Positions 1 through 6,147 of a stretch of 12,988 nt of DNA are shown piece after piece. The notes beneath the pieces are model-generated. The model ran no database searches, was not told the DNA's origin, and saw only the letters and a program-made list of their open reading frames with translations. A program made the position numbers and the translations under genes. Origin of the DNA: Candidatus Anaerobutyricum stercoripullorum. Its GTDB lineage: Bacteria; Bacillota; Clostridia; Lachnospirales; Lachnospiraceae. Location: assembly GCA_019114885.1 (NCBI GenBank), contig DXEQ01000159.1, positions 1 to 12,988 of the forward strand, read 5' to 3'. How positions within the stretch are numbered: position 1 is the first letter of the stretch; every line of letters starts with the position of its first letter.

Positions 1-15
1 AGGGAGGAAAAGAGA

Positions 16-315
16 ATGAACGCAAGTGTTGCAATTCAGGTACTGCCAAATGTACAGAACGAAGACGAGGTGATCCGCATTGTGGACGAGGTCATCGACT
101 ACATCAAGTCCACCGGTTTAAGCTACTATGTGGGACCGTGCGAGACATCCATTGAGGGAGAGTATGACGAGCTCATGGAGATCGTGAAGAACTGTCAGAT
201 CGTGGCTGCCAAAGCAGGATGCAAGGCCATGAATACCTATGTGAAGATTTCTTACAAGCCGGAAGGAGACGTGCTGACCATTGACAAGAAAGTTACAAAG
301 CATCACCAGCAGTAA
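16..315 (+). CDS. Thiamine-binding family protein (DUF77/MTH1187-like)
   Basis: A 99-residue protein of the thiamine-binding/DUF77 family (MTH1187, related to the YkoF domain), small ferredoxin-like proteins that bind thiamine or related molecules in the cytoplasm. Features seen: an N-terminal strand (SVAIQVLP, residues 4-11), an acidic helix around residues 16-32, the family-typical segment GPCETSIEGEYDELMEI (residues 40-56) and a final strand TYVKISYK (74-81). Length fits the family. The ATG is preceded by GGGAGG (positions 2-7) at good spacing. It is the first gene of a unit with an ABC importer, and the next gene begins inside its last 35 bases, so translation is probably coupled. The context supports a role in thiamine or thiamine-precursor handling; the ligand itself is inferred. 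Confidence 0.85.
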   Translation: MNASVAIQVLPNVQNEDEVIRIVDEVIDYIKSTGLSYYVGPCETSIEGEYDELMEIVKNCQIVAAKAGCKAMNTYVKISYKPEGDVLTIDKKVTKHHQQ

Positions 316-1075
316 GCTGCCGGCGGCTGTCGCTCTGGCGGCCATCGTGCTGTTCTGGTTCGTGTTAAGTGAGACAGGTATCGTACCCGGCTATATGCTG
401 CCTTCGCCGGTGGATGTGATCCGGGCGCTGACCGGCGATTTCCCAATCATCATCACACACGCCGGAGTGACTCTGCAGGAGGCGTTCTACGGTCTGGGCA
501 TCGGAATACTGTTAGCATTTATCACCGCCACCCTGATGGATCATTTCCTGATCCTGAACCAGGCGTTTTACCCGATCATGATCATCACCCAGACCATACC
601 GACCATCGCCATCGCGCCGGTACTGGTGCTCTGGATGGGATTTGGCATGGCGCCGAAGATCACACTGGTGGTGATCACCACATTTTTTCCGATCACGGTG
701 GGACTGCTGGACGGTTACAAGAGTGTGGACAGGGATTCCATCGACCTGATGCGGGCCATGGGAGCCTCAAGGCGGCAGATCTTCTGGCATGTGAAGTTTC
801 CCGCCGCTTTGCCGCAGTTTTTTGCGGGATTGAAGATATCCTCTTCTTATGCGGTGGTGGGCGCGGTCATCTCGGAATGGCTGGGCGGATTTGAAGGTCT
901 GGGCGTCTATATGACCCGGGTGAAACAGGCATATGCCTTTGACAAAATGTTTGCCGTGATCATTTTTATCGTCGTCATCAGTCTGGTGCTCATGGCGGTG
1001 GTCAATCTGATCCGGCGCGTATCTATGCCGTGGATGGCAGTGGAAGAAAAAGGAGAAGAAAATGAGAAAGAATAA
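281..1075 (+). CDS. thiX: ABC importer permease, ThiX/SsuC-type
   Basis: Inner-membrane permease of a binding-protein-dependent importer (BPD_transp_1; TauC/SsuC/ThiX branch), 264 residues as called. Hydrophobic segments lie at about 14-32, 66-85, 97-120, 126-142, 188-200 and 223-246. The EAA-type cytoplasmic loop that contacts the ATPase is visible at about 155-183 (DLMRAMGASRRQIFWHVKFP...GLKI). The start is a TTG at 281: an in-frame stop lies at 275-277, and the next in-frame starts (GTG 347, ATG 395) would cut or remove the first membrane segment. AGGAG at 264-268 serves as ribosome binding site. It overlaps the preceding gene by 35 bases and the following one by 14. With the binding protein and ATPase it forms a complete importer, probably for a thiamine pyrimidine (HMP/FAMP) or thiamine. 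Substrate is inferred from neighbours. Confidence 0.88.
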   Translation: MTRKLQSITSSKLPAAVALAAIVLFWFVLSETGIVPGYMLPSPVDVIRALTGDFPIIITHAGVTLQEAFYGLGIGILLAFITATLMDHFLILNQAFYPIMIITQTIPTIAIAPVLVLWMGFGMAPKITLVVITTFFPITVGLLDGYKSVDRDSIDLMRAMGASRRQIFWHVKFPAALPQFFAGLKISSSYAVVGAVISEWLGGFEGLGVYMTRVKQAYAFDKMFAVIIFIVVISLVLMAVVNLIRRVSMPWMAVEEKGEENEKE

Positions 1076-2102
1076 CTGGAAAAAAGCAGCGGCGCTTGTG
1101 CTGGGGGCTTCCATGGTTCTGGGGCTTTCCGCCTGCGGCTCCGCAGGAAATGAGACGTCCTCCACGGAGGGAGGCAAAGAACTGACAAAGATCACTTTCT
1201 GTCTGGACTGGACGCCGAACACCAACCATACGGGATTGTATGCGGCGCAGGCACTCGGTTACTACGAGGACGCCGGTCTGGAGGTGGAGATCGTGCAGCC
1301 GCCGGAAAACGGGGCGGCGACCATGTGTGCGTCCGGACAGGCGCAGTTTGCCATCGAGGCGCAGGATACCATGGCGGCGGCTCTGGATTCTGACGAGCCG
1401 CTGGGCATCACTGCGGTGGCAGGCGTGCTGCAGCACAATACTTCCGGTATCATCGCAAGAGCGGGCGAAGGTCTCGACCGCCCGAAAGGACTGGAAGGCA
1501 AGACCTATTCCACCTGGGACTCTCCGATCGAGCTGGCGACCCTGGAGACGGTTGTTGCCAATGATGGCGGGGATTTCAGCAAGGTGACGCTGATTCCGAA
1601 CGATATCACCGACGAGCCGGCGGCTCTGCAGGCGAAGCAGACCGACGCCATCTGGATTTTCTACGGATGGGGCGGCATCAACGCCGAGCTTCGGGGTATG
1701 GACTTTGATTACTGGAATTTCCGGGATATCAACCCGGTATTTGATTACTATACGCCGGTCATCATTGCCAACAATGCGTTTCTGGAAGAATCCCCGGATG
1801 TGGCCAGAGCATTTATGGAAGCGACGGCGAAGGGATATGAGTATGCCGTGGAGAATCCGAAGGAGGCAGCCGATATGCTCATAGAAGGGGACAACACAGG
1901 TTCCCTTTCCGGTTCCCAGGATCTGGTCTATGCCAGTCAGGAGTGGATCTCCGGACAGTATGTGTCCGACGCGTCTGCCTGGGGCGTCATCGACCCGGCC
2001 AGATGGGATGCCTTCTATACCTGGCTGTATGAAAACAAGCTGACGGATACCGACCTGACCGGAAAGGGGTATTCGAACGATTATCTGCCGGGACAGGAAT
2101 AG
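1062..2102 (+). CDS. thiY: ABC importer substrate-binding lipoprotein, NMT1/THI5-like (ThiY-type)
   Basis: Extracellular solute-binding lipoprotein of 346 residues. The N-terminus has a basic stretch (MRKNNWKK), a hydrophobic core and the lipobox LSAC with Cys25, so the mature protein should be lipid-anchored outside the membrane. Residues 48-66 (CLDWTPNTNHTGLYAAQAL) match the signature start of the NMT1/THI5 family, whose members include the yeast pyrimidine synthase THI5 and the bacterial formyl-aminopyrimidine binding protein ThiY. The segment QFAIEAQDTMAAAL (95-108) is the usual next ligand-pocket region. It overlaps the permease gene by 14 bases, and GGAGAAGA just before the ATG is the ribosome binding site. 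The ligand is likely a thiamine pyrimidine precursor, but NMT1-like proteins also bind other small molecules, so substrate is an inference. Confidence 0.88.
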   Translation: MRKNNWKKAAALVLGASMVLGLSACGSAGNETSSTEGGKELTKITFCLDWTPNTNHTGLYAAQALGYYEDAGLEVEIVQPPENGAATMCASGQAQFAIEAQDTMAAALDSDEPLGITAVAGVLQHNTSGIIARAGEGLDRPKGLEGKTYSTWDSPIELATLETVVANDGGDFSKVTLIPNDITDEPAALQAKQTDAIWIFYGWGGINAELRGMDFDYWNFRDINPVFDYYTPVIIANNAFLEESPDVARAFMEATAKGYEYAVENPKEAADMLIEGDNTGSLSGSQDLVYASQEWISGQYVSDASAWGVIDPARWDAFYTWLYENKLTDTDLTGKGYSNDYLPGQE

Positions 2103-2106
2103 ACAA

Positions 2107-2871
2107 ATGACCATATTACAAGCAGAACATATCACAAAAAGCTATGGCGGCAGAACGATCATCGAGGATATCAATATCGAGCTGCATAAGGGCGAGCTGG
2201 TCTCCCTGCTGGGTGTGAGCGGCGCGGGTAAAACGACGCTGTTCCATGTGCTTTCCGGGCTGACTGCGCCGGAAGAGGGTCGGGTTGTCCTGAGCGGAGA
2301 AGATATCACGGCAAAGCCGGGCCGGATCAGTTACATGATGCAGAAAGATCTGCTGCTGCCGCACAAAAAAATCATTGATAACGTCTCTCTGCCTCTGGTG
2401 TTAGGGGGAGAGAAAAAAACAGAGGCCCGCCGTAAGGCGGAGCCCCTGTTTGCCCAGTTCGGGCTGGAGGGTACCCAGTACCAGTATCCGGGACAGCTCT
2501 CCGGTGGTATGCGGCAGAGGGCGGCGCTGCTGCGCACCTACCTGTCGTCTGACGGTGTGGCGCTTCTGGATGAGCCGTTCAGCGCTCTCGATACGATCAC
2601 CAAGTCCAGCATTCATCAGTGGTATCTGGATGTGATGGAGCGTATCGATCTGTCGACCCTCTTTATCACTCACGATATCGATGAGGCGATTCTTCTCTCG
2701 GACCGCATCTACATCTTAAGCGGCCAGCCGGGCCGGATCACGGAGGAGATCGTCATCGAAGAAAAGAAACCGCGGCCGGCAGACTTTAATCTGACCGAAG
2801 GCTTCTTCCGGTATAAACGGGAGATCATCGGAAAGCTGGCGCTGGGCGGCCCGCAGGAAGGGCAGGCATAG
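2107..2871 (+). CDS. thiZ: ABC importer ATP-binding protein, ThiZ/SsuB-type
   Basis: Cytoplasmic ATPase that powers the importer; 254 residues, normal for the family. All nucleotide-binding motifs are intact: Walker A GVSGAGKT (36-43), Q-loop Gln79 (YMMQKD), signature LSGGMRQR (131-138), Walker B VALLDE with Glu156, D-loop SALD and H-loop His189 (FITHD). The ATG follows the lipoprotein stop by four bases, with ACAGGA upstream. It is the last gene of the operon; a strong intrinsic terminator follows about 100 bases downstream. The family (nitrate/taurine/thiamine-pyrimidine ATPases) is clear; the specific ThiZ name rests on the THI5-like binding protein and the thiamine-binding protein in the same operon. 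Confidence 0.9.
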   Translation: MTILQAEHITKSYGGRTIIEDINIELHKGELVSLLGVSGAGKTTLFHVLSGLTAPEEGRVVLSGEDITAKPGRISYMMQKDLLLPHKKIIDNVSLPLVLGGEKKTEARRKAEPLFAQFGLEGTQYQYPGQLSGGMRQRAALLRTYLSSDGVALLDEPFSALDTITKSSIHQWYLDVMERIDLSTLFITHDIDEAILLSDRIYILSGQPGRITEEIVIEEKKPRPADFNLTEGFFRYKREIIGKLALGGPQEGQA

Positions 2872-2882
2872 AAGTGTTGACG

Positions 2883-2960
2883 GACAGGGCACGAAGTGCG
2901 CCCGGAGTACATGCGCGTTTTGTGTCCTGTCTGAAAACGGAATTTTGTCGCTGAAGCGAC
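2883..2960 (+). repeat. Structured spacer: long and short inverted repeats before the terminator
   Basis: Between the ATPase stop and the terminator, GACAGGGCAC (2883-2892) can pair with GTGTCCTGTC (2922-2931) with one G-T wobble, closing a 29-base loop that is itself GC-rich. A second small inverted repeat GTCGCT/AGCGAC lies at 2947-2960. Neither is followed by a T-run, so these are not terminators themselves. They may protect the 3' end of the mRNA or be a dispersed repeat; the sequence alone does not decide. Confidence 0.45.
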
Positions 2961-2973
2961 CACGCTCGGCGCG

Positions 2974-3002
2974 AGAGTTCTGCCCGGCAGAACTCTTTTT
3001 TC
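2974..3002 (+). terminator. Intrinsic terminator of the thiamine-uptake operon
   Basis: AGAGTTCTGC (2974-2983) pairs perfectly with GCAGAACTCT (2987-2996) around a CCG loop, followed by TTTTTT (2996-3001) and, after CA, a second run of six T. The T-run is only on the + strand side, so it stops transcripts from the importer operon and does not serve the minus-strand IclR gene, whose stop codon (3003-3001) touches the T-run. Confidence 0.9.
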
Positions 3003-3765
3003 ATTTTTTGTACATGCTCTCTTCAATCTGTTTTTTGATCGCGAGGATGTATTCAGCCAGTTCATGTATTCGTTCGTTGTTCATCCGGCTGACGGGCGCG
3101 GAGATACTGAAAGCGTACTGCTCCTGTTCCGTGAAAGTGTTCAGGCTGACGGCGATGCAGCGGACGCCGGCCTCGTTTTCTTCGTTGTCCAACGCATAGC
3201 CGCGTTCGCGTATCTGTTCCAGTTCATCTGTGAAAGCTTCATAGTCTGTGATCGTGTAAGGGGTGTAGGCAGTGATGGTGCTTCTGTTCCAGATATCCTT
3301 TACCATATCTTCATCCATTTCTGAAACCATAGCCTTCCCTACGCCGGAGCAGTACAGTGGTATTCTGCTTCCGATTCTTGAGACCATCTGTATACCGTTG
3401 CGGTATGATTCTACTTTATCGATGTACACGGCGTCGATTCCTTCGCGGCGCACAAAATGTACTGTTTCATTGGTCATTTCCATCAGCTTGCGCAGGTATG
3501 GCCGGACAATCTGGACAATGTCCATATGTCCCATCACTTTATTCGAGAGATTGACAACCTTCAGAGTCGGCTCATAACGTCCGCTCTCCGGATTCTGACA
3601 GGCGTATCCCATGTATACAAGGGAACTTAAGATTCGGTGGGCGGTTGTCTTATTTAATCCCAGCGCGTCGCTCACTTCCATGACGGCGGCGCTGCCTTTT
3701 TCTGCGAGAAGTTCCAGTGTGCCGAAAAGCCGGTCCGCCACCTGGATTGGATTCTTTTCTTCCAT
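3001..3765 (-). CDS. IclR-family transcriptional regulator, probable KDG/ED-pathway regulator
   Basis: DNA-binding regulator of 254 residues. The N-terminal winged helix-turn-helix is at about residues 8-70 (recognition part VSDALGLNKTTAHRILSSL, 31-49). The C-terminal IclR effector domain follows, with LYCSGVGKAM (137-146) and the family motif DNEENEAGVRCIAV (193-206). I chose the ATG at 3765 rather than an upstream one at 3822 because AAGGAG sits nine bases before it on the minus strand and the protein then begins in the usual IclR way. It diverges from eda-kdgK, and copies of one 17-bp palindrome lie at both promoters, so it probably represses both itself and the eda operon. A 2-keto-3-deoxygluconate-type ligand is likely by context (IclR-type KdgR proteins act this way) but is not shown by the sequence. 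Confidence 0.9.
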   Translation of the reverse strand: MEEKNPIQVADRLFGTLELLAEKGSAAVMEVSDALGLNKTTAHRILSSLVYMGYACQNPESGRYEPTLKVVNLSNKVMGHMDIVQIVRPYLRKLMEMTNETVHFVRREGIDAVYIDKVESYRNGIQMVSRIGSRIPLYCSGVGKAMVSEMDEDMVKDIWNRSTITAYTPYTITDYEAFTDELEQIRERGYALDNEENEAGVRCIAVSLNTFTEQEQYAFSISAPVSRMNNERIHELAEYILAIKKQIEESMYKK

Positions 3766-3837
3766 CGCGGGAGTCTCCTTTCTGTCTTGCGGTTCCGTAT
3801 CCAAAAAGAACGACAAGTGCAAATCTAATGTATATGT

Positions 3838-3854
3838 ATTCCATAATATGAAAC
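3838..3854. promoter_or_regulatory. Putative IclR operator O1 (iclR promoter)
   Basis: ATTCCATAATATGAAAC matches the palindromic pattern RTTYCATAATAYGRAAC, which is shared with the site at 3977-3993 (13 of 17 identical, the four differences being transitions). It covers the transcription start region of the IclR gene. Confidence 0.65.
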
Positions 3855-3855
3855 A

Positions 3856-3884
3856 ATATTATCACAGCGTTATCATCCTTTCAA
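3856..3884 (-). promoter_or_regulatory. Promoter of the IclR gene
   Basis: Read on the minus strand: -35 TTGAAA (3884-3879), 17-bp spacer, -10 TAATAT (3861-3856). The operator-like palindrome 3838-3854 begins immediately downstream of the -10, which is the right place for autorepression. Confidence 0.7.
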
Positions 3885-3916
3885 GAGAAAAACTTTGTAA
3901 ATACGGGATTTTTCTA

Positions 3917-3944
3917 TTGACTTTTGTATAACTCCGTGTATACT
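3917..3944 (+). promoter_or_regulatory. Promoter of eda-kdgK
   Basis: -35 TTGACT (3917-3922), 16-bp spacer, -10 TATACT (3939-3944). The transcript would start near 3951 and run through the two tandem operator copies (3957-3993) before the ribosome binding site GAGGAGG (3997-4003). Confidence 0.75.
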
Positions 3945-3956
3945 TGTAGACATAAA

Positions 3957-3973
3957 GAACCATAATATAAAAC
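3957..3973. promoter_or_regulatory. Putative IclR operator O2 (weaker copy)
   Basis: GAACCATAATATAAAAC keeps 14 of 17 positions of the operator pattern seen at 3838-3854 and 3977-3993. It starts exactly 20 bp before the next copy, about two helical turns, suggesting cooperative binding of two regulator units. Confidence 0.5.
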
Positions 3974-3976
3974 TTA

Positions 3977-3993
3977 GTTTCATAATACGGAAC
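3977..3993. promoter_or_regulatory. Putative IclR operator O3 (eda leader)
   Basis: GTTTCATAATACGGAAC is an imperfect palindrome of the form GTTYCRTA-N-TAYGRAAC, the general shape of IclR-family operators. It lies between the eda promoter and its start codon, where a bound repressor would block transcription. A left-half copy (GTTCCGTAT, 3792-3800) also occurs in the leader of the IclR gene. Confidence 0.65.
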
Positions 3994-4010
3994 GATGAGG
4001 AGGCAAGAAC

Positions 4011-4652
4011 ATGAAGGAACTCTTGGAGAGAATCGGAGAGATCGGCATCGTGCCGGTCGTTGTGCTCAATGATGTGAAGGATGCGGAGCCGTTGGCCCAG
4101 GCTCTTTGCGACGGCGGACTTCCCTGTGCGGAGGTTACCTTCCGCACGGATGCGGCGGAGGAATCCATCCGGAGGATGACGGAGAGCTTTCCGGATATGC
4201 TGGTGGGCGCGGGAACGGTGCTGACCATCGATCAGGTAGACCGGGCAGTGGCGGCCGGAGCGAAGTTTATTGTCAGCCCGGGGCTGAATCCGAAGATCGT
4301 GAAGTACTGTAATGAGAAGGGGGTTCTGATCATTCCGGGATGCGCGAACCCGAGCGATGTGGAACAGGCGATAGAGAATGGCCTTTCTGTTGTGAAGTTT
4401 TTCCCGGCGGAGCAGGCAGGAGGACTTAACTATATCAAGGCGATCGCGGCGCCGTATACCGGTTTGAAGTTCATGCCGACCGGCGGCATCAATCCGAAGA
4501 ACGTAAGATCTTATCTGGCATATGATAAAATCCTTGCCTGCGGGGGAAGCTGGATGGTAAAAGGAGATCTTGTGCAGGCAGGAGAGTTTGATAAGGTCAG
4601 AGAACTGGTAAAAGAAGCAGTGGAGATTGTAAAAGAAAGCAGAGGTAAATAA
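4011..4652 (+). CDS. eda: KDPG/KHG aldolase (bifunctional 2-keto-3-deoxy-6-phosphogluconate aldolase)
   Basis: Cytoplasmic class I aldolase, 213 residues, which splits 2-keto-3-deoxy-6-phosphogluconate into pyruvate and glyceraldehyde-3-phosphate, the last step of the Entner-Doudoroff and hexuronate routes. Catalytic landmarks are all present with a constant four-residue offset from the E. coli enzyme: Glu41 (CAEVTFRT), Arg45, Thr69 (VGAGTVL), Schiff-base Lys129 (VVKFFPAE) and Ser180 (CGGSWM). The phosphate-binding loop PTGGI is at 156-160. The ATG has GAGGAGG eight bases or so upstream. It is followed after two bases by the KDG kinase gene, so the pair converts KDG to central metabolites. 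Expression is likely repressed by the divergent IclR protein via operators in its leader. Confidence 0.95.
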   Translation: MKELLERIGEIGIVPVVVLNDVKDAEPLAQALCDGGLPCAEVTFRTDAAEESIRRMTESFPDMLVGAGTVLTIDQVDRAVAAGAKFIVSPGLNPKIVKYCNEKGVLIIPGCANPSDVEQAIENGLSVVKFFPAEQAGGLNYIKAIAAPYTGLKFMPTGGINPKNVRSYLAYDKILACGGSWMVKGDLVQAGEFDKVRELVKEAVEIVKESRGK

Positions 4653-4654
4653 AA

Positions 4655-5680
4655 ATGGCTAAGAAGGTAATTACATTTGGGGAGATCATGTTAAGACTGG
4701 CACCGGAGGGATATTATCGTTTTGTGCAGGCAGACAGTTTCGGTGCGACCTACGGCGGAGGCGAGGCGAATGTCGCGGTTTCTCTGGCCAACTATGGATT
4801 TGACGCAAAGTTTGTCACAAAGCTTCCTGCCCACGAGATCGGACAGGCAGCGGTGAATTCTCTGAGAAAATATGGGGTGGATACCTCATATATCGCCCGC
4901 GGCGGCGACAGAGTCGGCATTTATTTCCTGGAGAAGGGAGCTTCACAGCGGCCTTCCAAGGTGATCTATGACCGCACCGGTTCTTCTGTCGCGACTGCTT
5001 CTTCCTCAGATTTTAACTGGAAGGAGATCTTTGACGGGGCGGAGTGGTTCCATTTCACAGGTATCACACCGGCACTGAACGATGATGTGGCGGCCATCTG
5101 TCTGGAAGCATGTAAGGCGGCCAAAGAAGCCGGCGTTACCATTTCCTGTGACCTGAATTACAGAAATAAGCTGTGGTCCAAAGAAAAAGCGGGACAGGTG
5201 ATGGGAGAACTCTGTAAGTATGTGGACGTATGTATCGCCAATGAGGAAGATGCCTCCGACGTATTCGGCATCAGGGCGGCAGATACGGACGTCACAAAGG
5301 GCGAGGTGAATCACGAGGGCTATAAAGATGTGGCAAAACAGCTGGCCGACCGCTTCGGCTTCTCCAAAGTTGCCATCACCCTGCGTGAGTCCATCTCCGC
5401 CAATGATAACAAGTGGTCTGCGATGCTCTACGACGGCAAAGACTACTATTTCAGCAAAAAATATACCATGCATATCGTGGACCGTGTGGGCGGCGGCGAC
5501 AGTTTCGGCGGCGGGCTGATCTGCGCATGCCTGAATGGATATGATTCCCAGGCAGCCATTGAATTTGCGGTGGCAGCGTCCTGCCTGAAACATTCTATCG
5601 AGGGAGACTTCAACATGGTTTCCATGGACGAGGTACTCAAGCTGGCAGGCGGTGATGGCTCCGGCCGTGTGCAGCGCTAG
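4655..5680 (+). CDS. kdgK: 2-keto-3-deoxygluconate kinase (PfkB/ribokinase family)
   Basis: Cytoplasmic sugar kinase of 341 residues that phosphorylates 2-keto-3-deoxygluconate to KDPG, the substrate of the aldolase encoded just upstream. Visible features: the substrate lid region GGGEANVAVSLANYG (34-48), a core segment TISCDLNYR (162-170), and the catalytic anion-hole/base motif DRVGGGDSFGGGL (276-288) with the predicted base Asp282. The usual PfkB signature reads GAGD; GGGD here is a small but real variation common in some Firmicute KDG kinases. AGAGG about ten bases before the ATG, inside the end of eda, serves as ribosome binding site. The pairing with eda and the IclR regulator makes KDG the most likely substrate over other sugars. 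Confidence 0.92.
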   Translation: MAKKVITFGEIMLRLAPEGYYRFVQADSFGATYGGGEANVAVSLANYGFDAKFVTKLPAHEIGQAAVNSLRKYGVDTSYIARGGDRVGIYFLEKGASQRPSKVIYDRTGSSVATASSSDFNWKEIFDGAEWFHFTGITPALNDDVAAICLEACKAAKEAGVTISCDLNYRNKLWSKEKAGQVMGELCKYVDVCIANEEDASDVFGIRAADTDVTKGEVNHEGYKDVAKQLADRFGFSKVAITLRESISANDNKWSAMLYDGKDYYFSKKYTMHIVDRVGGGDSFGGGLICACLNGYDSQAAIEFAVAASCLKHSIEGDFNMVSMDEVLKLAGGDGSGRVQR

Positions 5681-5681
5681 A

Positions 5682-5709
5682 ATCAGTGGTCAGCGCTGGG
5701 ATCACTGAT
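5682..5709 (+). repeat. Stem-loop just after kdgK
   Basis: ATCAGTGGTC (5682-5691) pairs with GATCACTGAT (5700-5709), one G-T wobble, around an eight-base loop. No T-run follows, so it is more likely an mRNA 3'-end stabiliser than a terminator. The loop sequence AGCGCT repeats the AGCGCT at the kdgK stop. Confidence 0.5.
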
Positions 5710-5754
5710 CAGGCAGGAGAACTTTAGAAATTCCGGAACTGACAACAGAATAAA

Positions 5755-5867
5755 GATAAAAAGCAGGTACAGAGTGTTTTGATATGCTCTCTTTTAAGCA
5801 GATAAGTAAAGTAAGAAAAACTTGTCACTTAGAAGGGAGCATTTTATTTCTGTACCTGTTTTTTATT
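5755..5867. repeat. 113-bp nested palindrome: terminator of eda-kdgK and/or MITE-like element
   Basis: The outer arms 5755-5773 and 5849-5867 pair over 19 positions (core CAGGTACAGA with TCTGTACCTG, flanked by A5 and T6; two G-T wobbles). Inside, 5784-5798 (ATGCTCTCTTTTAAG) pairs with 5828-5842 (CTTAGAAGGGAGCAT) over 15 positions. The + strand ends in six T and the - strand in five T, so it can act as a terminator in both directions. No coding capacity is seen. TA dinucleotides sit at both tips (5757-5758, 5864-5865), which would also fit a miniature inverted-repeat element of the TA-target type. Terminator activity is well supported; mobility is a guess. Confidence 0.65.
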
Positions 5868-5940
5868 CCATAAGAATCCCGCAAATTGTGCCCCTTTTTG
5901 CTTTGCAAATCTCTTCCCCCGTAAGAACTCGTAAAAAAAT

Positions 5941-5997
5941 AATACTTGACCATACACAGTACCTAGTATAATATAGTATTCAAAAGAAAGGAATACT
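5941..5997 (+). promoter_or_regulatory. Promoter and probable PadR operator region
   Basis: -35 TTGACC (5946-5951) with overlapping -10 options TATAAT (5967-5972, 15-bp spacer) or TAATAT (5969-5974, 17 bp). The hexamer AATACT/AGTATT occurs three times around it: 5941-5946, inverted at 5975-5980, and again at 5992-5997. The last two form a perfect inverted repeat AGTATTC-N9-GAATACT (5975-5997) just downstream of the -10. PadR-type regulators usually repress their own operon through such repeats, so this is the likely operator; the exact protected bases are inferred. Confidence 0.6.
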
Positions 5998-6010
5998 GAC
6001 TTCCGGAGTG

Positions 6011-6073
6011 GGAGCGCCCGGGTGAAATGTTGAACCGGTGCAGGAGTGCCCAGAAGGAAAGCCGAACCGGCGC
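6011..6073 (+). repeat. Imperfect 32-bp tandem repeat in the padR leader
   Basis: Two copies, 6011-6041 and 6043-6073, agree at 22 of 31 positions (shared GGAG, GCCC and GAACCGG blocks). They lie in a GC-rich leader of about 170 bases that contrasts with the AT-rich promoter before it. The leader can also fold: GCCG-AAC-CGGC (6061-6071) and AGTGCC (6045-6050) with GGCACT (6089-6095 area). A 45-codon open frame (ATG 6027 to TAA 6162-6164) crosses it and overlaps the padR start, but it has no good ribosome binding site, so I do not call it a gene. Confidence 0.4.
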
Positions 6074-6147
6074 GAAAGCAGTCGGCAGCGGCACTGGGGC
6101 GGCATGGACGCCAACGGCGGGAGCAGTGAGAAGAAAGGAGGGGACGG

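Noticed and set aside
1023..2135. Minus-strand open frame of 370 codons opposite the binding-protein gene
   Set aside because: It mirrors the NMT1-like lipoprotein gene, has no recognisable family and no promoter or ribosome binding site.
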